Shown here: piece after piece, positions 14,556-20,945 of the stretch | How the letters are laid out: each line of letters opens with the position of its first letter | How positions within the stretch are numbered: the stretch's first letter is position 1 | From: Eubacteriaceae bacterium | GTDB taxonomy: Bacteria > Bacillota > Clostridia > Lachnospirales > Lachnospiraceae | Length of the DNA: 20,945 nucleotides | Assembly (NCBI GenBank): GCA_902363805.1 | Contig: CABJBF010000010.1 | Span: forward strand, 4,307 to 25,251 | Direction of reading: 5' to 3' | Notes under the pieces: model-generated | What the model was told of the DNA's origin: nothing | The model's input: the letters and a program-made list of their open reading frames with translations, nothing else | The model's database searches: none | Position numbers and translations under genes: made by a program

Positions 14556-15713
14556 ATGAACACAAATAAAGCAAGAGTTATAGCATTATATTTACCGCAG
14601 TTTCACCCAGTACCGGAAAATGATAAATTTTGGGGGAAAGGGTTCACAGAGTGGACAAATGTTGCAAAGGCAAAACCGCTTTTTCGTGGGCATAATCAGC
14701 CACGAATTCCGGCAGATCTTGGATTTTATGATTTAAGATTACCTGAAATTAGTGAGGCACAAGCTGAATTGGCGAAGGAAGCAGGGATTGAAGGATTCTG
14801 CTATTGGCATTATTGGTTTGGAAACGGAAAGCAGGTACTGGACATGCCTTTTGAAAGAACGGTAAATAGTGGGAAACCAGATTTTCCATTTTGCCTGGGT
14901 TGGGCAAACCATGATTGGACGACTAAAACTTGGGAGAAAGGAAAAGGAAGATCTAAAGATACCATGATTTTCAAACAGGAATATCCAGGTGATGAAGATT
15001 ATATAATGCATTTTAATCAATTTCTTAAAGCATTTAAGGATGATAGATATATAAAAGTTGATGGTAAACTATTATTTTTAGTATTTAATCCTTTTGGAAT
15101 ACCCGACGTCAAACATTTTACTGAATTGTGGAACAAATTAGCAAAGGAGAATGGATTAGAAGGATTTCATTTTGTGGCAAGTAATTCAGCACCAAAGCTG
15201 AAATTGGATAGTACTACGAGTTCCTTTGAAAATGATTACAAAAAGAAAATAGAAGGAACTAGGGCGCTAGGATTTGATGCTGTAATGACGTCAAATCAAA
15301 AAAATGCGGAATTGAAGGTTGCTGGAAAATTTAAAAAAATACTTAACTCTGTAATTCGCAGATTTATGCCAAGTTTATATGTTGAAAAGTATTCGTATAA
15401 AAAAATTATAGAGAATCTGTATACAAATCTGGATAAACGAAATGATGTATATCCACAGTTATTAGCTGGCTGGGACAGATCTCCAAGATCCGGGAGAAAG
15501 GCGATTGTTTATTATGGGACAACACCAGAAACATTTAAGTATGCTGCTGAGATGGCTGTCAAACAAGTTGAAAATAAAGAGCCAGATCATAAAATTATTT
15601 TCTTAAATTCATGGAATGAATGGGGAGAGGGAGCATACATGGAACCTGATTTAGAATTTGGAAAGGGCAAGATAGAGGCTTTAGCAGAAGTTCTTGACAT
15701 TAAAAAAGTCTGA
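14556..15713 (+). CDS. WbsX-type glycoside hydrolase family 99-like protein
   Basis: The 385-aa protein matches the Glyco_tran_WbsX pattern: VIALYLPQFHPVPENDKFWG at the start, GFTEWTNV (29-36), a GIEGFCYWHYWF segment (77-88), GWANHDWTTKTW, and the C-terminal LNSWNEWGEGAYMEPD. The fold is a (beta/alpha)8 barrel related to GH99 endo-mannosidases. Its conserved acidic residues, including the E in NEWGE, may be catalytic. No signal peptide is present, so it should act in the cytoplasm, perhaps as a transferase or editing hydrolase on lipid-linked intermediates. The start at 14556 is chosen for AGGAG seven bases upstream; a GTG at 14529 would overlap the previous stop and lacks a site. Such genes are common in polysaccharide loci, but their role is not settled. 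Confidence 0.88.
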   Translation: MNTNKARVIALYLPQFHPVPENDKFWGKGFTEWTNVAKAKPLFRGHNQPRIPADLGFYDLRLPEISEAQAELAKEAGIEGFCYWHYWFGNGKQVLDMPFERTVNSGKPDFPFCLGWANHDWTTKTWEKGKGRSKDTMIFKQEYPGDEDYIMHFNQFLKAFKDDRYIKVDGKLLFLVFNPFGIPDVKHFTELWNKLAKENGLEGFHFVASNSAPKLKLDSTTSSFENDYKKKIEGTRALGFDAVMTSNQKNAELKVAGKFKKILNSVIRRFMPSLYVEKYSYKKIIENLYTNLDKRNDVYPQLLAGWDRSPRSGRKAIVYYGTTPETFKYAAEMAVKQVENKEPDHKIIFLNSWNEWGEGAYMEPDLEFGKGKIEALAEVLDIKKV

Positions 15714-15774
15714 TAGTTTGTCAAATGTTTGTCAAAAATTTAATATGCTAAATTATAAATATGGAGAGGCAAAA

Positions 15775-16806
15775 ATGGAGAAGAAGGTTGGAATATTAAC
15801 ATTTCATGGAGCAGATAATCTTGGTGCTGTATTGCAAGCATATGCACTTTGTAAATATATAACTTATAATATTAATGTACAGGCTGAAATTGTGGATTAT
15901 ATTTGCGATGAAGTGGAAAAAACAAGATATGCAAATAATTGTAACGTTATAAAGAAAATGCCACTTATGTTGTATTATAAAATAAAGCGCACAGGTTTTG
16001 AAAAGTTCAGAGATAAATTTCTTTCTCTGTCCGACAGAAAATATGTACGCGATGATATTGAAAATTGTAATTTGTTATATTCTACGTTTATAACAGGAAG
16101 TGATCAAGTTTGGAATATAGAATGTTCAGGTGAGGACAATACATATTTTCTTGATTTTGTAGAAAAAGGAAAAAAGAAAATTGCATATGCGGCAAGTATC
16201 GGATCAATTGAGTTTAAAGAAGAAAAGATTAAAGAAATTAAAAAACTTTTAAAAGATTTTAATGCAATTTCTGTTAGAGAATCATCTTCAATACAAAAGT
16301 TAGGGTTAGAGGAGAAAACACCAATTTTACCTGATCCTGTTTTCTTGCTTGATAAAAGTCAATGGAAAGATGTTGTTACAAATAGAGTCAAAAAGAAAAA
16401 GTATATTTTAGTTTATTTAATACAGGAAGATGTTAATGTTGTCAGAGCAGCTAGAGAATACGCAGCAAAGTATAATTATGACATTATAATAAATAAAAAA
16501 AGTATTAAGTTTATTTTAAATAATTCTCCAGATTGTTTTTTGAATTGGATTGATAATGCGGAGGCTGTTTTTACTAATTCTTTTCACGGCACAGCCTTTT
16601 CTATTATATTTAAAAAAAAGTTGGCAGCGGATATTGCTTTAAGTAATGGAGGTGTAAATAACAGAATAAGAGAGTTACTATGTTCGGCAGGATTGGAAGA
16701 ATGTATTATTTCGAATAATAAAATTAAACCTGTGAGAGCAGAAGCAGATGAATGGTTGAAAGTACAAAGAAAGAAAGCGTATGATTTCTTGAAAAAGAAT
16801 ATATAA
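15775..16806 (+). CDS. Polysaccharide pyruvyl transferase family protein
   Basis: This 343-aa protein of the CsaB/WcaK type is expected to add pyruvate from phosphoenolpyruvate to a sugar as a ketal. Diagnostic features are the N-terminal GILTFHGADNLGAVLQAYAL (6-25), GSDQVWN (108-114), AYAASIGS (137-144) and the C-terminal NSFHGT (268-273). The start at 15775 is chosen for GGAGAGG five bases upstream; a longer frame from 15694 overlaps the previous gene and adds 27 residues without support. It is followed after 59 bases by the FrhB-like gene, a pairing I know from other bacterial polysaccharide loci. The acceptor sugar cannot be told. The family also includes members not proven to transfer pyruvate, so the activity is a family-level call. 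Confidence 0.9.
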   Translation: MEKKVGILTFHGADNLGAVLQAYALCKYITYNINVQAEIVDYICDEVEKTRYANNCNVIKKMPLMLYYKIKRTGFEKFRDKFLSLSDRKYVRDDIENCNLLYSTFITGSDQVWNIECSGEDNTYFLDFVEKGKKKIAYAASIGSIEFKEEKIKEIKKLLKDFNAISVRESSSIQKLGLEEKTPILPDPVFLLDKSQWKDVVTNRVKKKKYILVYLIQEDVNVVRAAREYAAKYNYDIIINKKSIKFILNNSPDCFLNWIDNAEAVFTNSFHGTAFSIIFKKKLAADIALSNGGVNNRIRELLCSAGLEECIISNNKIKPVRAEADEWLKVQRKKAYDFLKKNI

Positions 16807-16865
16807 GATTTAGACAATAAATTTGAGTGTGTATTGTGTTGGCTTTGGACAAAAGAAGGGAAAAT

Positions 16866-17846
16866 ATGCAGAAATTTTATAAATTTAAACATAATAATTT
16901 AGAAGTTAATAAAAAAAGTTCATCGGGTGGTGCATTTACATTATTAAGTAATAAAATTTTTGAAAAAGGCGGAATAGTTTATGGTTGTGTACTTGATGAT
17001 GAATTTAATGCTATTCATATAAGGGCTGAGAACAAAGAAATCAGGAATAAAATGAGAGGGTCCAAATATATTCAAAGCAATATACTTAAATCGTTTGACC
17101 TAGTTGCTTCAGATCTAAAGGAATGTCATAAAGTTTTATTTTCAGGCACGCCATGTCAGATTAATGCAATGTTGAATTATTTAAAACAGAAAAAAATTTC
17201 TACAAAAGAACTGATTACGGTTGAAGTTATATGTCATGGGGTAGGAAGTAGTAGATTTTTTCATGATTATGTTAAAGATAAAGAAAAAAAGGAAAAGTCA
17301 AAAGCAGTAGATGTATGTTTTAGATCTAAATACAGAACAGGCCAAAAGCAAGATATGTCAATAAAATTTAAAAATGGAAAAGCATATCATGCAGCATCAA
17401 CTAATTTAGATTGGTTTTATTCTATTTATTTGAAGAATTTAATTCTTAGACCCTCTTGCTATAAGTGTAAGTTTGCTAAACAGGATAGAATAGCAGATAT
17501 TAGCATTGCAGACTATTGGGAAAAAGATGAAACTGAGGATTATTCTTTAATTATATGTAATACGGATAAAGGTGGAAGATTGTTGACGAACAAAATCGAT
17601 GGAGAGTTTGTTGAGATAAATAAAGCTAAAGTTCATCAGCCGCATATGAATGCTCCTTGTAACAAACCTATTGATAGGGAACAATTTTGGAAAGTATATT
17701 TATATCAAGGGTATGAAGAAGTTCAAAAAAAATGGGGAAATAATACGCTTAAAGGACGAATAAAATATATGATGGCAGAAATACTACAGATTCTTCATAT
17801 TACAGGGATTGTTAAAAAGATGATGAAGAGGGCGAAAAATGACTAA
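16866..17846 (+). CDS. Coenzyme F420 hydrogenase/dehydrogenase beta-subunit-like (FrhB-like) protein, lacking its ferredoxin domain
   Basis: The 326-aa protein has the FrhB-like signature found in polysaccharide loci: KKSSSGGAFTLL (16-27), YGCVLDDEFN (39-48), RGSKYIQS (64-71), FSGTPCQI (92-99), EVICHGVGSS (120-129), and a CYKCKFAKQDRIADISIADYW segment with C198 and C201. Such proteins are thought to be flavin/iron-sulfur oxidoreductases; the substrate in glycan pathways is unknown. Relatives usually begin with a two-cluster ferredoxin domain, but this protein starts right at the SSSGG region, and a matching ferredoxin is encoded just downstream. The ATG at 16866 has AAGGG five bases upstream. 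Its stop overlaps the ferredoxin start by eight bases, implying coupled translation and probably a complex. Confidence 0.85.
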   Translation: MQKFYKFKHNNLEVNKKSSSGGAFTLLSNKIFEKGGIVYGCVLDDEFNAIHIRAENKEIRNKMRGSKYIQSNILKSFDLVASDLKECHKVLFSGTPCQINAMLNYLKQKKISTKELITVEVICHGVGSSRFFHDYVKDKEKKEKSKAVDVCFRSKYRTGQKQDMSIKFKNGKAYHAASTNLDWFYSIYLKNLILRPSCYKCKFAKQDRIADISIADYWEKDETEDYSLIICNTDKGGRLLTNKIDGEFVEINKAKVHQPHMNAPCNKPIDREQFWKVYLYQGYEEVQKKWGNNTLKGRIKYMMAEILQILHITGIVKKMMKRAKND

Positions 17847-18066
17847 AAAAAGGGAAAAAATACATAATAAATTAAAACAAGAGCAGCCCATACTTTTTCA
17901 TAGTAAAGAGGAATGTTGTGGTTGCTTGGCATGCGTTGCAATTTGTCCAATGCAAAATATAACAGTAAGTGTAGATGAGGAGGGATTTGAATATCCCGTG
18001 ATTAGTGGAGAGAAGTGCGTTAAGTGTAATAGTTGTATAAGTGTGTGTCCGTTAAAAATAAAATAA
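17839..18066 (+). CDS. Small 2[4Fe-4S] ferredoxin-like protein
   Basis: This 75-aa protein carries two complete cluster motifs: C26-x2-C29-x2-C32-x3-C36-P and C60-x2-C63-x2-C66-x3-C70-P, joined by a short strand segment with EEGFEYPV. That linker and the CPL ending are exactly what sits at the N-terminus of fused FrhB-like proteins, so it is the detached electron-transfer domain of the upstream gene. The gene overlaps it by eight bases and has GAGGG about nine bases before the ATG. It could pass electrons to the FrhB-like protein and possibly also to the radical SAM enzyme encoded 5.5 kb upstream; the latter is a guess. The first 20 residues are basic. Confidence 0.88.
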   Translation: MTKKREKIHNKLKQEQPILFHSKEECCGCLACVAICPMQNITVSVDEEGFEYPVISGEKCVKCNSCISVCPLKIK

Positions 18067-18087
18067 AAATAATGAAAGGTTAAGATA

Positions 18088-19374
18088 ATGGGAAAATTGA
18101 AGTTTGGCATATTTTCATTTTGTTTACTAACAATATTTTTATTCCCAATTTTACCACAGTATATATATATAATTGGTGGAATTAATGTTGTAAATATGTT
18201 GATAGCCATTTTTGTAATAATTTATGTGTTATTGTATGGAAAGGTTATAAAGCCTCAATTAAAAAATAATATTATATTTTACTGGTTGTTTATGATAATG
18301 GTGGCAATAAGGTATTTAATTGACTCTGAACCATTGAAGGCGATTACATACATGTTAGCCTTTGTGTTGTTACAATGGTTTTTTATTTCAATCATAGACT
18401 CGGAAAGTAGATTTAGTAAGGCAGTTGATACTTTGATCGCAGCTGGATGCTTTCTGGGAGTGTTAGGAATAATTGAGGCTATATTCAAGACAAATTTTAT
18501 TCAGCTATTTGCAAGTAGTAATATTGAATTTTTTTACGATGTAAGATATGGTTTACTTAGAATTATGACAACGTTTGGACAACCTATTACATATGGTTTA
18601 TATCAGGTTTTTGTGATAGTTTTAATAAATTATAGAATGGGAGTTGTCGGAAAAAATAAACAGTTGAAGTTATGCTATTTTATTTCGGTTTTAAATATAT
18701 TTTTATCAGTGTCAAGAATTCCAATTTTGGCTTATATATTAGTACAAATTGTGCTAATATATCATAAATCACAAAAGAAATTTCTAAACTATTTAATAAT
18801 TGGTTGTGTTGTAATTCTTATTTGCATAATATTGGGTACAGCATTTGGTTTGAAAATTCCTTTTGTTGATGATTTGGTTCAAACGATTAGCCAAATATTT
18901 TCGGGCAATACGGAGAGTACAAGTAAAACTATTGGTGTAGGTAATAGGTTTGATTTGTGGTATTGGGTATATTTGTCTATGGGAAATCATTGGATATGGG
19001 GGAATGGCATGACGGCAAAATTTGCGTATGAAGTGTACACATGGCAAACAAAAACGTCAATTGAAAACCAATATCTTTTTGTGTTATGGCACAATGGAAT
19101 AGTGGGATTAGTAATGTTAATTCTTTCCTATATTTCAACTTTGATTTTTACATGGAAAAGACGAAAACAATATATTAATCAGGGTAATGAAAAAATATCA
19201 TTTAATGTTGTGATGTTTGTTATAATGATTGTTTATTATATCGCTGAACTAGGTGTTCAGGAGACTGATATGACACGTATGTATTCAGTATTCATTGCAC
19301 TAATTATTGCCTATAATAGGATTGCAAATAAAACAATTGAAAAGAAGAATATTGAAATGAACATCAAAATTTAA
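18088..19374 (+). CDS. Wzy-type O-antigen/capsule polymerase
   Basis: This 428-aa very hydrophobic protein has about ten to twelve membrane helices and a long extracytoplasmic loop near residues 255-335. The pattern LSVSRIPILAYILV and, in the long loop, the GVGNRFDLWYW...GNG segment resemble Wzy_C/O-antigen ligase-polymerase proteins. Here R in NRFDLW would be the conserved arginine. It should polymerise repeat units on undecaprenyl diphosphate at the outer face of the membrane. GAAAGG lies about seven bases before the ATG. It lies between the ferredoxin gene and the flippase gene, the usual neighbour. A ligase role is less likely in a Gram-positive, and sequence conservation in this family is low. 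Confidence 0.85.
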   Translation: MGKLKFGIFSFCLLTIFLFPILPQYIYIIGGINVVNMLIAIFVIIYVLLYGKVIKPQLKNNIIFYWLFMIMVAIRYLIDSEPLKAITYMLAFVLLQWFFISIIDSESRFSKAVDTLIAAGCFLGVLGIIEAIFKTNFIQLFASSNIEFFYDVRYGLLRIMTTFGQPITYGLYQVFVIVLINYRMGVVGKNKQLKLCYFISVLNIFLSVSRIPILAYILVQIVLIYHKSQKKFLNYLIIGCVVILICIILGTAFGLKIPFVDDLVQTISQIFSGNTESTSKTIGVGNRFDLWYWVYLSMGNHWIWGNGMTAKFAYEVYTWQTKTSIENQYLFVLWHNGIVGLVMLILSYISTLIFTWKRRKQYINQGNEKISFNVVMFVIMIVYYIAELGVQETDMTRMYSVFIALIIAYNRIANKTIEKKNIEMNIKI

Positions 19375-19389
19375 GGAGTAGACAAGTTA

Positions 19390-20802
19390 ATGAGCGAAAA
19401 TAATTATAAAAAAGCCGGAACGTTTTATTTGGTTGGTAACGTATTTAACAAAGGAATAGCTTTTTTGACGGTTCCGGTTTTTACAAGAATTTTGTCAACT
19501 TCAGATTATGGTATAGTAACAACATATAATTCGTGGATAGGTATTCTTAGTATGATTATGGGATTTGCTTTACATATGAGTATTAGAATGGCTAGTGTTG
19601 ATTACAAAGAAAAAATAGATGACTTTATGTCGACTATAGTTATGTTTACAAGTATCACATCTGCAGTAATGATTGCTATTGCTTTTGTATGTATTAAAGT
19701 GTTTCACATAGATATTAATCTTTCTCTTGTTATTATTTGTATGATGCATGCATATGCAACAGCTACGATTGAAGATTATTCTAGTTACCTGATGATGCAG
19801 TATAGATATAAGAGAAGAACGGCATTGATGATTTTACCTAATTTTATATCTGTTGTAGTATCTATCATAACAATAAAATTAATTTTAAAGACGAACTTAT
19901 ATTTGGGAAGAATCATACCAACTGCAACTATAACTACAATTTTTGGTATTATGATTGTGATATTAGTATTAAGAAAAGGTAAAATACAGATAAAAAGGGA
20001 GTACATAAGGTACGCAATGGCCATATCAGCACCATTGATTTTTCATGGTATTGCATTAAACATACTTTCACAGTCTGACAGAATAATGATAACGGCTCTG
20101 GCTGATTCTTCACAAACAGGAATATACAGTTTGATTTATAATTTTAGTATGATTGCAACTGTAATAACAACAACGTTGGAAGGGGTATGGGTTCCTTGGT
20201 TTATTAATAAGTTAAAAGAAGGTTCAAGAAAAGAAATTGGAGTTGTGGCAAAAGACTACATTCATTTAATGACTTATGCAATGTCATGCTTATTGCTAGT
20301 GGCTCCAGAGGTAGTTAAGATATTGGCAAATAAAAATTATTGGGAAGGCATTTCGATTATTCCTCCTGTTGTATTGGCTAATTATGTTATTTTTGCTTAT
20401 TCGCTTTACGTTAATATAGAGCATTACTATAAAAAAACACCATATATTACAATCAACACCATAATTGCAGCAGTTAGTAATATTATTTTAAATTTTATTT
20501 TTATTCCAAAATTTGGTTATGTTGCAGCAGCTTATACAACGCTTGCATCATATGTTATTTCATTTGCATTACATTCTAGATATGCAAAAAAATTGGAACC
20601 CGATTTATATCCTTTAAAACAGTTTATTATACCGTTATCACATCTATTAGTAATTACAGTAATGTTTTACTTATTTAAAGAACAATTTGTGGTACGATGG
20701 GCATTGATGATCGTTTATGTTTTACTTATGGCCTTTAGAGAACGTTATAGGTTAAAGATATATTTTCCTGAAATACATTTTTTTAGAAAGGCACATAAAT
20801 AA
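19390..20802 (+). CDS. Wzx-type polysaccharide flippase (MOP superfamily)
   Basis: The 470-aa protein of the oligosaccharide flippase (Polysacc_synt) family has about 12-14 membrane helices. It begins with the typical cytoplasmic pattern AGTFYLVGNVFNKGIAFLTVPVFTRILSTSDYG. It would move lipid-linked repeat units across the membrane to the polymerase encoded upstream. A conserved cytoplasmic LSQSDRIMI segment (about 227-235) is typical. AAGGAG (19373-19378) lies twelve bases before the ATG. It starts 15 bases after the polymerase stop. It is the last full gene in the window; 142 bases with a tiny ORF and a terminator-like hairpin follow. Confidence 0.93.
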   Translation: MSENNYKKAGTFYLVGNVFNKGIAFLTVPVFTRILSTSDYGIVTTYNSWIGILSMIMGFALHMSIRMASVDYKEKIDDFMSTIVMFTSITSAVMIAIAFVCIKVFHIDINLSLVIICMMHAYATATIEDYSSYLMMQYRYKRRTALMILPNFISVVVSIITIKLILKTNLYLGRIIPTATITTIFGIMIVILVLRKGKIQIKREYIRYAMAISAPLIFHGIALNILSQSDRIMITALADSSQTGIYSLIYNFSMIATVITTTLEGVWVPWFINKLKEGSRKEIGVVAKDYIHLMTYAMSCLLLVAPEVVKILANKNYWEGISIIPPVVLANYVIFAYSLYVNIEHYYKKTPYITINTIIAAVSNIILNFIFIPKFGYVAAAYTTLASYVISFALHSRYAKKLEPDLYPLKQFIIPLSHLLVITVMFYLFKEQFVVRWALMIVYVLLMAFRERYRLKIYFPEIHFFRKAHK

Positions 20803-20839
20803 TTTGAAATCACTAAGTAATGAAGATAGGAGACCAGCT

Positions 20840-20857
20840 ATGAAAAGTCAACCATAA
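20840..20857 (+). CDS. Five-codon mini-ORF (MKSQP) with a strong ribosome binding site
   Basis: ATG at 20840 is preceded by AGGAG (20828-20833 region) at ideal spacing, but the frame closes after MKSQP with TAA. It may be the broken start of a lost gene, a leader peptide, or chance. Nothing else coding was seen between 20803 and the window end. Confidence 0.3.
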   Translation: MKSQP

Positions 20858-20909
20858 ATTAGTAAAAAATTTCTTTTTCATATCGGTGGTAAAAAAGGGT
20901 AACTTTAAT

Positions 20910-20932
20910 AGAGCTCCCTTAGGGTGCTTTTT
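20910..20932 (+). terminator. Terminator-like hairpin after the flippase gene
   Basis: AGAGC (20910-20914) pairs with GCTTT (20926-20930) and CCC pairs with GGG around a TTA loop. One T-T mismatch and one G-T pair interrupt the stem. The T run (20928-20932) overlaps the 3' foot. This is a modest intrinsic terminator that could end the polysaccharide operon. Confidence 0.5.
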
Positions 20933-20945
20933 CAAAATCTATCGA

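Overview
The window looks like chromosome from a low-GC Gram-positive anaerobe, most likely a member of the Lachnospiraceae (Clostridia). The support is the 23S rRNA and tRNA sequences, the strongly AT-rich coding style with AGA arginine codons, strong AGGAGG-type ribosome binding sites, an Rpn/PD-(D/E)XK nuclease gene, and a group of small proteins (DnaJ-like with a Gly-rich middle, DUF5685, two-TM zinc ribbon) that I associate with that family. Genus cannot be fixed by eye.

Layout. (1) 1-1594, plus strand: the 3' third of a 23S rRNA gene followed by six tRNAs (Asp-GUC, Val-UAC, Thr-UGU, Tyr-GUA, initiator fMet-CAU, Phe-GAA), with no 5S gene and no encoded CCA ends. Between tRNA-Val and tRNA-Thr lies a foldable element that begins with a 17-nt copy of the 5' end of the tRNA-Thr. 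A terminator-like hairpin sits between tRNA-Asp and tRNA-Val, and a good terminator follows the array at about 1705-1730. (2) 1817-2732: a strong promoter overlapped by a long inverted repeat, then an Rpn-family nuclease gene with a TTG start. (3) 2733-5482: a long bidirectional terminator, then three minus-strand genes (zinc-ribbon membrane protein, DUF5685 protein, DnaJ-domain protein). (4) 5483-6130: an AT-rich divergent intergenic leader. (5) 6131-20802: thirteen plus-strand genes, tightly spaced after the first, forming a cell-surface polysaccharide locus. (6) 20803-20945: a tiny five-codon ORF with a perfect Shine-Dalgarno sequence and a terminator-like hairpin.

How the polysaccharide genes fit together. 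The membrane sugar-phosphate transferase (6131) would start the repeat unit on undecaprenyl phosphate. Two GT4 and one GT2 glycosyltransferases extend it. An acyltransferase-3 membrane protein and a polysaccharide pyruvyl transferase family protein decorate it. A WbsX/GH99-like protein has an unclear processing role. A Wzx-type flippase and a Wzy-type polymerase export and polymerise it. No sugar-nucleotide synthesis genes and no Wzz/tyrosine-kinase chain-length genes are inside the window.

The most unusual content is two iron-sulfur or PP-loop modules in the middle of this locus. One is a radical SAM/SPASM-like enzyme directly followed by a QueC-like PP-loop protein whose C-terminal cysteines match the QueC zinc-site spacing exactly. 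The other is an FrhB-like (coenzyme F420 hydrogenase beta-like) protein whose usual N-terminal ferredoxin domain is instead a separate overlapping downstream gene. Together with a possible isoprenoid-synthase-like reading of DUF5685 and the tRNA-fragment element, these are the best leads. All functions are inferred from sequence motifs read by eye; no database search was run.
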